From contig UQEF01000128.1 of NCBI GenBank assembly GCA_900540045.1, forward strand, positions 1-5,089: 5,089 bases of DNA, in the 5' to 3' direction. Under the pieces are notes generated by a model. That model searched no databases. It saw only the letters and a program-made list of their open reading frames with translations, and had not been told where the DNA came from. Of the stretch, positions 1-5,089 are shown piece after piece. A program made the translations under genes and the position numbers. This DNA comes from an uncultured Eubacteriales bacterium (GTDB taxonomy: Bacteria > Bacillota > Clostridia > Christensenellales > Aristaeellaceae). Each line of letters begins with the position of its first letter. Position 1 is the first letter of the stretch.

Positions 1-457
1 GCTTCAGCGCACGCGTGGCGGACAGCTCTGTCACACTGCCCTGCAGCGTCTCTTTTAGCCGGGTCAATATCGCGGCGCCCGTTTCGTTTCCGATGGACAC
101 CACGCGCGGCCAGCTTGCGCCCAGCGGGCGCAGCGCCTGATAGCTGCCATCCTTCTCACGGTTGAAAGACAGGCCCATGGCGCATATCTCGTCAAATACC
201 TCGGCGGCATCCTGGCACAAGGCCCGGGCCAGAGCGGGATCGCTGAGTCCCTGCCCGCTCGCCAGCGTATCCTGCAAAAAGATGTCTGCCGAATCTTCGG
301 GGTATACGGGCACATTAAACCCATGCACCCACGGCGAGGCACCCATGCCGTCGTGCAGGAGCATCGTTTTGAGGCCGGCAGCGGCGGCCTCGCGGGCCGC
401 CATCCAGCCCGCAAGACCGCCGCCCAGAATCAGGCAGTCCGTTTGTCGTGTGATCAT
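1..457 (-). CDS. FAD-dependent oxidoreductase, fumarate reductase / L-aspartate oxidase-like flavoprotein (N-terminal part, cut by window edge)
   Basis: The visible part is the first 152 codons; the gene runs off the left edge. Residues about 7-35 form a Rossmann beta-alpha-beta unit with the dinucleotide motif GGGLAG followed by an Ala-rich helix, as in FAD-binding-2 flavoproteins. The next segment (GASPWVHGFNVP, then EDSADIFLQDTLASGQGL with DPALARAL after it) follows the order seen in L-aspartate oxidase and SdhA/FrdA subunits: FAD-binding loop, DS...DTL..G.GL, then a helix ending in a 'GLSFNR' strand. A later PRVVSIGNETGAAIL stretch matches the family's R-V-...-TG-..-L region. No signal peptide or membrane segment is seen, so it is probably cytoplasmic. 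The ATG overlaps the stop of the upstream dehydratase as ATGA (454-457), which implies translational coupling. The substrate is unknown; NadB itself is unlikely given the sugar-acid context. The substrate-binding and catalytic Arg/His region lies outside the window. Confidence 0.85.
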   Translation of the reverse strand, partial: MITRQTDCLILGGGLAGWMAAREAAAAGLKTMLLHDGMGASPWVHGFNVPVYPEDSADIFLQDTLASGQGLSDPALARALCQDAAEVFDEICAMGLSFNREKDGSYQALRPLGASWPRVVSIGNETGAAILTRLKETLQGSVTELSATRALK

Positions 458-2130
458 ACTTCCCATATACCACCCTTGGCCATGGAGCCGACATTTCTGG
501 AGAACAGGCGCAGGAAGCGCTGATAGTCCTTGCCGGAGAACTCCCATTTGAATTTTTCAAGGCGCGCGTTGAGCTCCTCGTCCGAAATGCACAGCGTGAT
601 GGAGCGGGCGGGAATGTCGATCTCGATCTCGTCGTTGTCCTCCACAATGGACAGGGGGCTGCACAGCGCCGCTTCCGGGCTGACGTAGCCGACGCTCAGG
701 CCGCTGGTGCCGCCGGAGAAGCGGCCGTCTGTGATAATGGCGCAGGAATTGTACAGCGTGGGCTTTCCTTTCAGCTCCTCCTGGAAAGTAAAGGCGGTCG
801 TTCCAAAGCGCCCCTTCAGACCCATAAACCGCAGCACACAGGCGTCACCCTCATGGATCCGGCCCGCGCGCAGCGCCTCCAGCCCGTCGTGCAGGGAATT
901 GAACACCTTGGCCTTGCCCCTGTAGTGCATAAGCTGCTTGGGAACCGCCGCAATTTTGATAATGGACCCCTCGGGAGCGAGATTGCCATACAGCACGCCC
1001 AGGCCAGGCTCGGTCATGACAGGATTGTCCAGCGTACGGATGACGTCGTCATTGTAGACGACGGCGTTTTCAACGTTCTCGCGCACGGTATGGCCATTTA
1101 CGGTCATGCAGTCGCCGTTGAGGCGGGGCAGAAGGTTCTTCATCAGCGCAGGCATGCCGCCAGCCAGGTCAAAGTCCTTGACGGAATACTCGCCGCCCGG
1201 CATCAGGTGGCTCAGCAGCGGCACGGTGTTGCTCATTTCATCGAACACCTTCCACCAGGGCTCGTCGTAACCGGCCTCGTGCGCGATGGCCGGCAGGTGC
1301 AAAATCAGGTTGGACGACCCGGCCACCGCCATATCCACGGCAATCGCGTTGCGGATGGATTCGGGCGTAATGATCTGCCGCGCGGTGATGCCCTGGCGCA
1401 CCATTTCCATGATACGCAGGCCGGCGCGATAGGACAGGTTGCGAATCTCGCTGGAAACAGCGCTCATGGACGAATTGCCGGGCAGGGTCATGCCCATGGC
1501 CTCAGCCATCATGCACATGGAGTTTGCCGTGGTCATGGAGGTGCAGCCGCCGCAGATGCCCCAGCTGTGCTGGATGAGGCCGTTGTAGAGGTCGGGATCG
1601 ATCTTGCCCTCGGCCATCGCGCCCACTTTGTCCTGTGCCCGGATATGCACGACTTCCTTCCCGCGGAAGGTGCCCAGCGGCATGTAACCGCCCGTGACCA
1701 CGATGGCAGGGATGTCCAGACGGGCGCAGCCCATCAGGTGGCCGGGCACGATGGAATCGCAGGTGGAAAGCAGCACCATGCCGTCAAAGAAGTTGCCGTC
1801 CACGGTCAGCTCCACCTGATCGGCAATCAGGTTGCGGCTGGGGATCTCGATATACTTGGGGTCCTTAAGCACCATGCCGTCGCAGATGGCGGTCGTGCCC
1901 ACCTCCAGCGGCAGGCCGCCCGCCTCACGGATACCCTGCTTGACGCGCTCGGCAAGCTGGTTGAGATGCACGTGCCCGGGATTGTATTCATTCCAGCTGT
2001 TTACCACGGCGATCAGAGGACGGTTCAGCTCCTCTTCCGTATAGCCCATGCCCAGCATCAGGCCGCGGCGGCATTCAGACGCCTCACCGAATTCCCAGCA
2101 GCTTCGCATATCTTCATATTTGCGTTCCAT
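454..2130 (-). CDS. IlvD/Edd-family dehydratase, divergent; probable sugar-acid dehydratase
   Basis: This is a full-length 558-residue member of the dihydroxy-acid / phosphogluconate dehydratase family, whose enzymes use an Fe-S cluster to convert a 2,3-dihydroxy acid to a 2-keto-3-deoxy acid. Visible family blocks are NSWNEYNPGHVHL (44-56), CDG (83-85), IPSRNLIAD (96-104), CDSIVPGHLMG (124-134), CGGCTSMTTANSM (193-205), LPGNSS (216-221), GNLAPEGSIIKIAAV (382-396) and TDGRFSGGTSGLSVGYVSPEA (from 467). Cys124 and Cys196 sit at cluster-ligand positions. PGH at 51-53 resembles E. coli IlvD rather than the PCN/PCH Cys form. Several normally conserved residues are changed: Ser126 for the Lys of CDK, no GHEGM after CDG, no GMxE loop near 441-446, Ser476 for Arg, and Tyr482 for His. 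The start has an AAGGA at 2141-2145, 10 nt upstream. Neighbouring KDG kinase and KDPG aldolase genes argue for a KDG-yielding aldonate dehydratase rather than branched-chain amino acid synthesis. The exact substrate is unknown. Confidence 0.92.
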   Translation of the reverse strand: MERKYEDMRSCWEFGEASECRRGLMLGMGYTEEELNRPLIAVVNSWNEYNPGHVHLNQLAERVKQGIREAGGLPLEVGTTAICDGMVLKDPKYIEIPSRNLIADQVELTVDGNFFDGMVLLSTCDSIVPGHLMGCARLDIPAIVVTGGYMPLGTFRGKEVVHIRAQDKVGAMAEGKIDPDLYNGLIQHSWGICGGCTSMTTANSMCMMAEAMGMTLPGNSSMSAVSSEIRNLSYRAGLRIMEMVRQGITARQIITPESIRNAIAVDMAVAGSSNLILHLPAIAHEAGYDEPWWKVFDEMSNTVPLLSHLMPGGEYSVKDFDLAGGMPALMKNLLPRLNGDCMTVNGHTVRENVENAVVYNDDVIRTLDNPVMTEPGLGVLYGNLAPEGSIIKIAAVPKQLMHYRGKAKVFNSLHDGLEALRAGRIHEGDACVLRFMGLKGRFGTTAFTFQEELKGKPTLYNSCAIITDGRFSGGTSGLSVGYVSPEAALCSPLSIVEDNDEIEIDIPARSITLCISDEELNARLEKFKWEFSGKDYQRFLRLFSRNVGSMAKGGIWEV

Positions 2131-2181
2131 ACTCTTTTCATCCTTTTCTTTTTATTTTTCTCAACTGGTTTGGTCCTGCAA

Positions 2182-2211
2182 ATAATATCTGTTCTATATA
2201 ATATCTGTTCT
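2182..2211 (-). promoter_or_regulatory. Possible internal promoter for the dehydratase-flavoprotein pair
   Basis: On the minus strand, TATTAT (2182-2187) matches the -10 consensus at five of six bases. AGAACA (2206-2211) lies 18 bp upstream as a poor -35 (three of six). Both elements lie inside the tandem duplication, so the duplication may have created the pairing. A weak -35 overlapped by direct repeats would fit an activator-dependent promoter. The predicted transcript would start near 2175 and leave a leader of about 45 nt. The pair could instead be transcribed only by read-through from the eda promoter, because no convincing terminator was found after the kinase gene. Confidence 0.4.
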
Positions 2212-2213
2212 AT
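2182..2213. repeat. Perfect 16-bp tandem duplication upstream of the dehydratase gene
   Basis: Two identical adjoining copies of ATAATATCTGTTCTAT occupy 2182-2197 and 2198-2213. They form an AT-rich island in otherwise GC-rich DNA, in the 153-bp gap between the KDG kinase stop and the dehydratase start. Read on the minus strand, each copy contains ACAGATATTAT. Direct repeats next to a promoter are typical of AraC-family binding sites, but the 16-bp period differs from the roughly 21-bp period of the classical AraC half-sites. A simple replication-slippage duplication is the alternative. Confidence 0.9.
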
Positions 2214-2283
2214 CCGGACATAACGCACACGCCGCTACACCGGCTTTCCTGTGCACCGGCGCTTCGGGATGGCCTCGCAGCCT

Positions 2284-3306
2284 TTACCGCTGGACGCGTC
2301 CGGAAGCGTTGCCGCCCATCAGGGCCAGCACTTCCTTTTCGGAGGCGAGGTTAAAGTCGTGCTCGATCGTCTGCTTGAGGCAGCTTGCCGCCACTGCGAA
2401 CTCGATCGTGCTCTGCTCATCCATGCCCTTGCACAGGGCGTGGATGAGTCCGCCGCCGAAGCTGTCGCCGCCGCCAACACGATCCACCAGACGGATAAGA
2501 TAGTTTTGAGAAAAGAATGGCTGCCCGCCCGTATAGAGCATGCCGGCCCAGTTGTTTTCGCTGGCAGAGATAGAGCCGCGAAGCGTGATGGCCACCGCCT
2601 TGCATCCGAACCGCTCCGTAAGCTGCCGCGCCACGCTGACATAGCCCTCGTGGTTCAGCTTGCCGCCCATGATATCCGTATCTGCCGCCTCGATGCCAAA
2701 GACGTCCTTTGCGTCCTCCTCATTTGCAATCAGCACATCCACATACGGCACCAGACGGCCCATCACCTCTCCGGCCCGCTCACGGCTCCACAGCTTACCG
2801 CGGTAGTTGAGATCGCAGCTGACCGTTATCCCCTTCTCACGGCACTTGCGAAGCGCATCCAGTGTGATCTCGGGCAGCTCACCGCCAAGCGCCGGCGTGA
2901 TGCCTGTCCAGTGAAACCAGTCCGCACCCTCCAGGATGCTGTCCCAGTCAAACTCCTCCCGTTTGGCCTGCGCGATGGCGGAGTTGGCACGGTCGTAGAT
3001 CACCTTGCTGCCACGCTGGCTGGCGCCTTTCTCCACAAAATACAGGCCCAGCCTCTCGCCGCCACGCAGCATGCAGGAGGTATCCACGCCGTAATGCCTG
3101 AGCGCATTGACCGCGCACTGGCCGATCTCGTGCGCCGGCACCTTGGTGCAAAAAGCGGCGTCATCGCCATAGTTGGCAAGGCTTACCGCCACATTTGCCT
3201 CTCCGCCCGCATACGTGGCTTCAAAGCGTTCCGCCTGTACAAACCGCAGATATCCCTCCGGATTCAGCCGCATCATGATCTCGCCAAATGTTACGACCCT
3301 GCTCAC
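2284..3306 (-). CDS. kdgK: 2-keto-3-deoxygluconate kinase (PfkB/ribokinase family)
   Basis: The 340-residue cytoplasmic kinase is predicted to phosphorylate 2-keto-3-deoxygluconate with ATP to KDPG. It opens with VVTFGEIMMRLNP (4-16), the usual KdgK N-terminus. PfkB features follow: GGEANVAVSLANYG (34-47), YDRANSA (104-110; typical of KDG kinases near the substrate site), CDLNYRGKLW (164-173), NEEDAKDVFG (195-204) and the C-terminal signature DRVGGGDSFGGG (275-286), where Asp281 is the expected catalytic base. The GGGD form in place of the commoner GAGD also occurs in Firmicute KdgK proteins. The start codon is GTG, overlapping the aldolase stop as GTGA (3303-3306); an AAGGCGG-like ribosome site lies upstream inside the aldolase gene. 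Length is normal for the family and no catalytic residue appears lost. A related sugar kinase of the same family is possible, but the adjacent aldolase strongly supports KDG. Confidence 0.91.
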   Translation of the reverse strand: MSRVVTFGEIMMRLNPEGYLRFVQAERFEATYAGGEANVAVSLANYGDDAAFCTKVPAHEIGQCAVNALRHYGVDTSCMLRGGERLGLYFVEKGASQRGSKVIYDRANSAIAQAKREEFDWDSILEGADWFHWTGITPALGGELPEITLDALRKCREKGITVSCDLNYRGKLWSRERAGEVMGRLVPYVDVLIANEEDAKDVFGIEAADTDIMGGKLNHEGYVSVARQLTERFGCKAVAITLRGSISASENNWAGMLYTGGQPFFSQNYLIRLVDRVGGGDSFGGGLIHALCKGMDEQSTIEFAVAASCLKQTIEHDFNLASEKEVLALMGGNASGRVQR

Positions 3307-3950
3307 GCCTCGTCTACCGCCTTTCTATACGCTTGCGCCAGTTCGGTAATCTTGTCCCACTCGCCCGCTTCGATCCAGTTTTTGTTCACGAGGTTCCCGC
3401 CTACGCCGATGCCGCAGCAGCCCGCCGCCAGAAACCCGGCTGCGTTTTTCTCGTTTACGCCGCCTACGGCCATGAGCGGGATGTGGGAGAGCGGCGCCTT
3501 GATCGCCTTGATATAGGACGGCCCCAGGTTTCCCACGGGAAACACCTTGACCGCGTCGGCCCCCGCCTCGTATGCTTCCACAATTTCGCTGGGCGTAAAC
3601 GCACCGGGAAAGGATAGAAGCCCGTATTCCTTAACGCGGCGGATCAGGTCACAGTTGGTGTTGGGCGTAATAATATAGCTGGCTCCCGCGTCCCGGGCCA
3701 TATCTAGCTGCTCCAGGGTGAGCACCGTACCGGCGCCGACCAGCATTTTCCCTTCCATGCAACTGTCCACCGCGGCGATAGCCTCCGCCGTGTCCTTCCA
3801 TGTTTCCGGCTTCTGCTGGTGAAAGGTCACCTCCATCAGGTCGATGCCCCCTGCGTACAGCGCCTCCGCCAGCCTTGTCATATACTCTTTTGGCAGTCCG
3901 CGAACGATGGCGATAATCTTGCTCCTCTGCACCCATTCAAGCGCCGTCAT
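3303..3950 (-). CDS. eda: KDPG / KHG aldolase (2-dehydro-3-deoxyphosphogluconate aldolase)
   Basis: This class I aldolase of 215 residues cleaves KDPG to pyruvate and glyceraldehyde 3-phosphate, and many members also cleave 4-hydroxy-2-oxoglutarate. It is a single TIM barrel: IIAIVRG (12-18), LMEVTF (38-43, with the catalytic Glu40), GAGTVLT (72-78), ITPNTN (94-99), FPGAFTPSE (114-122), DAVKVFP (132-138, with the Schiff-base Lys135), and GGV plus GIGVGGNLV for the phosphate. After EVTF it has HQQ instead of the LRT of E. coli Eda, a variation seen in Firmicute and Thermotoga-type enzymes. The ATG at 3950 is chosen over an in-frame GTG at 3959 because the GGAGG at 3959-3963 overlaps that GTG but lies 8 nt before the ATG. 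It is the first gene of the leftward operon, followed directly by kdgK with overlapping GTGA. Confidence 0.94.
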   Translation of the reverse strand: MTALEWVQRSKIIAIVRGLPKEYMTRLAEALYAGGIDLMEVTFHQQKPETWKDTAEAIAAVDSCMEGKMLVGAGTVLTLEQLDMARDAGASYIITPNTNCDLIRRVKEYGLLSFPGAFTPSEIVEAYEAGADAVKVFPVGNLGPSYIKAIKAPLSHIPLMAVGGVNEKNAAGFLAAGCCGIGVGGNLVNKNWIEAGEWDKITELAQAYRKAVDEA

Positions 3951-3958
3951 GCGCCACA

Positions 3959-3963
3959 CCTCC
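3959..3963 (-). promoter_or_regulatory. Ribosome binding site deciding the eda start
   Basis: The minus strand reads GGAGG followed by 8 nt and ATG (3948-3950). The longer reading frame would begin at GTG 3957-3959, whose first base is the last G of this motif, so initiation there is implausible. Confidence 0.8.
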
Positions 3964-3971
3964 GTTATTTT

Positions 3972-3994
3972 CAGATATGTTGTGCGGTAATCTG
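3972..3994. promoter_or_regulatory. Inverted half-sites just downstream of the eda promoter (weak operator candidate)
   Basis: CAGAT at 3972-3976 and ATCTG at 3990-3994 are inverted with 13 bp between them, immediately downstream of the predicted eda transcription start (near 3996). The left half extends to CAGATAT, the same heptamer found on the minus strand in both copies of the 16-bp repeat before the dehydratase. This could be a shared regulator site; chance occurrence is quite possible. Confidence 0.25.
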
Positions 3995-4002
3995 TCGTGT
4001 TC

Positions 4003-4031
4003 AGTATAGTCCAAAGCGGCTTTGGTGTCTA
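4003..4031 (-). promoter_or_regulatory. Promoter of the eda-kdgK operon (sigma-A type)
   Basis: On the minus strand, TAGACA (4026-4031) is separated by 17 bp from TATACT (4003-4008); each hexamer matches consensus at five of six bases. An A/T tract (TTTTTTCTT on the minus strand, 4032-4040) adjoins the -35 on its upstream side and resembles an UP element. The predicted start near 3996 leaves a leader of about 45 nt before the eda ATG. It lies back to back with the regulator promoter. Confidence 0.72.
4011..4025. promoter_or_regulatory. 15-bp perfect palindrome in the eda promoter spacer (operator candidate)
   Basis: CCAAAGCGGCTTTGG is two perfect 7-bp arms around a single central base. It occupies almost all of the 17-bp spacer between the -35 and -10 hexamers of the eda promoter. 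A protein bound here would sit between the polymerase contacts, as a blocking repressor or a spacer-distorting activator. The binding protein is unknown; AraC-family proteins usually prefer direct repeats, so a second regulator is conceivable. Confidence 0.5.
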
Positions 4032-4066
4032 AAGAAAAAAGCCGGTCGTTCAGCATTAAAATTCCG

Positions 4067-4117
4067 TCTTGCATCACGCCATCGAGCATGTTATAATATT
4101 ACTTTACAATCTTGCAT
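4067..4117 (+). repeat. Pair of TCTTGCAT direct repeats around the regulator promoter
   Basis: TCTTGCAT occurs at 4067-4074 and 4110-4117, 43 bp apart (about four helical turns). The first covers the -35 and the second lies just past the predicted start. GCATGTT also occurs at 4086-4092 and 4114-4120. Direct repeats flanking its own promoter would suit autoregulation by the AraC-family protein. The words are short, so the support is modest. Confidence 0.3.
4069..4097 (+). promoter_or_regulatory. Promoter of the AraC-family regulator gene
   Basis: A perfect TATAAT (4092-4097) stands 17 bp after TTGCAT (4069-4074), which keeps the TTG of the -35 consensus. The predicted start near 4104 gives a leader of about 49 nt, with an AGGAAGGGAG ribosome site at 4132-4141. 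The -35 is only 37 bp from the oppositely directed eda -35, so a regulator bound between them could act on both promoters. Confidence 0.62.
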
Positions 4118-4152
4118 GTTGTCCCGTCGGCAGGAAGGGAGACACGATTCCC

Positions 4153-4989
4153 ATGGACGCTTCACAGCTCAATCCCTTCATCCGCTACATGGATCTGCGT
4201 TGCTGCTCCATCAGCTATTCGGAGTCCATCAAGGCATACGATTACCGTCTGTTCGCCATACGCGAGGGCGAATGCGCCGCCGAGACAGAAACCAGGCGCC
4301 TCACCCTGCGCGCGGGTTCCTGCCTGATCATACCGCCCAATCATGCGTACCGCATGCTGTTTCACCGGGACGCCCCCGCCATGCTGTACAATATTAATTT
4401 CAGCCTTTCCTATCTGCCGGGCAACGGGCAGGCGTTTCGTCCGGACCCGCCTGCCCGCTTCCGCCCGGAGCGAATGCCCGAGTTGCCCGACCCGGCGTTC
4501 TTTCCCATTCCCACGCTTTTTCAGGATGTACCGCAGATCCAGCAGACCGCGGCCCTGCTACTGTCGGAACGGGAAAAGCGGGATGTCTATTTCAATGAAC
4601 TTTGCTCGGCTCTTCTAAAAGGTATGCTATTGCAGCTTTTGCGCGAGCCCAAGGCCGGTGAAAAGCCTGTGCCAACCGTCGTGGAGCGGCTCAAGCAGTA
4701 TCTGGAGGCGCACTCCCGCGAACGCATCACCGCCGATAGCCTTGGCCGCATGTTCGGCTACCATCCGTTTTATCTCAATCGCCTTTTTCGCAGGTATGTG
4801 CACCAGACCATTCATCTTTACCAGATGCAGTGCCGCATCCGCGATGCCTGCGTGCTGTTGGTTACGACCGATCTGAGTATGAAGGAGATCGCGGACAGCC
4901 TGGGTTTTTCCTCGCCCTCCCATTTTTCAGAGACCTTTCGAAAGCTGCGCGGCGTGTCTCCCATGGATTACCGCAGCGGAATGCGCTGA
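4153..4989 (+). CDS. AraC-family transcriptional regulator
   Basis: The protein has 278 residues in the usual two-domain layout. The N-terminal half looks like an AraC-type cupin ligand-binding domain (strands around 30-75, with LRAGSCLIIPPNHAY at 52-66). The C-terminal part, about 180-275, is the double helix-turn-helix DNA-binding domain: ITADSLGRMFGYHPFYLNRLFRRY for the first HTH (from 192), and KEIADSLGFSSPSHFSETF (from 244) with RGVSPMDYR for the second, which is the family signature. The ATG at 4153 is preceded by AGGAAGGGAG. An upstream in-frame TTG at 4069 is rejected because it lies in the promoter -35. The gene is divergent from the KDG operon and so probably senses a sugar or sugar acid and controls that operon, most likely as an activator. 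The inducer is not readable from the sequence. Confidence 0.93.
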   Translation: MDASQLNPFIRYMDLRCCSISYSESIKAYDYRLFAIREGECAAETETRRLTLRAGSCLIIPPNHAYRMLFHRDAPAMLYNINFSLSYLPGNGQAFRPDPPARFRPERMPELPDPAFFPIPTLFQDVPQIQQTAALLLSEREKRDVYFNELCSALLKGMLLQLLREPKAGEKPVPTVVERLKQYLEAHSRERITADSLGRMFGYHPFYLNRLFRRYVHQTIHLYQMQCRIRDACVLLVTTDLSMKEIADSLGFSSPSHFSETFRKLRGVSPMDYRSGMR

Positions 4990-5004
4990 CCGCCGCGCAG
5001 TTTT
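4945..5004 (+). terminator. Possible terminator-like structure at the end of the regulator gene
   Basis: CTGCGCGGCG (4945-4954) and CGCCGCGCAG (4991-5000) are a perfect 10-bp inverted repeat followed by TTTT (5001-5004). The long 36-nt loop contains a small CAGCG/CGCTG hairpin (4974-4988). The left arm lies in codons of the conserved KLRGVSP stretch, so the match may be partly fortuitous, and the T tract is short. It would separate the convergent genes. Confidence 0.33.
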
Positions 5005-5009
5005 CTGCC

Positions 5010-5089
5010 TCACACCGGCGCGTCGCCAAAATCCGGCACGTCAAACGCCTGTCCGTCACGGATCATGGATTCATGCGCCAGCAGTCCGG
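5010..5089 (-). CDS. C-terminal end of a minus-strand gene, possibly Gfo/Idh/MocA-family oxidoreductase
   Basis: An open frame enters from the right edge and ends at TGA 5010-5012; 25 residues are visible. The tail (a helix with GLLAHESMIRDGQ, then FDVPDFGDAPV) resembles the C-terminus of Gfo/Idh/MocA NAD(P)-dependent sugar oxidoreductases, where a helix with an AH.SM..G pattern is followed by a V.VPD strand. It converges on the regulator gene with only 20 bp between the stops. With so few residues the family call is tentative, although that it is coding is likelier. If correct, it may act on the same or a related sugar. Confidence 0.5.
   Translation of the reverse strand, partial: GLLAHESMIRDGQAFDVPDFGDAPV

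Noticed and set aside
454..2130. Assignment of the dehydratase as the branched-chain amino acid enzyme IlvD
   Set aside because: The neighbours are KDG kinase, KDPG aldolase and an AraC-family regulator, no ilv/leu genes are present, and several IlvD active-site residues are missing.
853..2223. Long plus-strand open frame (456 codons) antisense to the dehydratase
   Set aside because: Its His/Ala/Gly-rich low-complexity translation is the mirror expected opposite a GC-rich coding gene. It shows no recognisable domain, and the minus-strand frame has clear family motifs throughout.
2214..2283. Terminator after kdgK
   Set aside because: GC-rich words such as two CACCGGC copies are direct rather than inverted. 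The best possible stem (about six pairs with a G-U) is not followed by a T tract on the minus strand.
2251..3516. Long plus-strand open frame (421 codons) antisense to kdgK and eda
   Set aside because: It spans two real, overlapping minus-strand genes with intact catalytic motifs. Its own translation resembles no protein family and has no supporting promoter.
3951..3959. Extended eda start at GTG 3959
   Set aside because: The GTG overlaps the GGAGG ribosome binding site; the ATG at 3950 has an ideal 8-nt spacing.
4011..4025. Catabolite-responsive element (CcpA cre) reading of the spacer palindrome
   Set aside because: The core resembles AAAGCGCTTT, but it has an extra central base and lacks the TG...CA outer positions, so it does not fit the cre consensus well.
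4069..4152. N-terminal extension of the AraC-family protein from TTG 4069
   Set aside because: It would begin at the -35 hexamer, upstream of the predicted transcript start. The ATG at 4153 has its own ribosome site.

Overview
The window holds one compact sugar-acid catabolism locus. Four genes on the minus strand (KDPG aldolase, KDG kinase, an IlvD/Edd-family dehydratase, and an FAD flavoprotein cut by the left edge) read away from a divergent AraC-family regulator on the plus strand. At the right edge lies the last 25 codons of another minus-strand gene, convergent with the regulator and probably a Gfo/Idh/MocA-type oxidoreductase. The moderately high GC content, the GGAGG-type ribosome binding site, the sigma-A-like promoters and the style of the kinase and aldolase proteins suggest a Firmicute of class Clostridia, perhaps a gut or anaerobic environmental member. 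This placement is inferred from protein style only.

Layout, right to left along the minus-strand operon: a shared control region of about 200 bp (3951-4152) carries two divergent promoters. The leftward one drives eda (3303-3950), whose stop overlaps the GTG start of kdgK (2284-3306) as GTGA. A 153-bp gap follows, holding a perfect 16-bp tandem duplication and a possible second promoter. Next comes the IlvD/Edd dehydratase (454-2130), whose stop overlaps the start of the flavoprotein gene (1-457, incomplete) as ATGA. The rightward promoter drives the AraC-family gene (4153-4989).

The expected pathway is sugar acid -> 2-keto-3-deoxygluconate (KDG) by the dehydratase, KDG -> KDPG by the kinase, and KDPG -> pyruvate plus glyceraldehyde 3-phosphate by the aldolase. 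This is a semi-phosphorylative Entner-Doudoroff type route. The identity of the sugar acid cannot be read from the sequence.

The most unusual part is the dehydratase/flavoprotein pair. The dehydratase is full length and keeps the family scaffold, the candidate Fe-S cysteines and the SDGR-FSGG-like serine motif. However, it has lost several residues that are nearly invariant in the family (the Lys of CDK, the GMxE loop, the GHEGM stretch, the Arg after GG[ST], and the His of GHVSPEA). It is translationally coupled to a NadB/FrdA-type flavoprotein, which is not a usual partner in KDG pathways. Together they may catalyse a non-standard entry reaction. Regulatory sequences (a 15-bp palindrome filling the eda promoter spacer, the tandem repeat before the dehydratase, and a shared CAGATAT word) suggest specific control, possibly by the divergent AraC-family protein.
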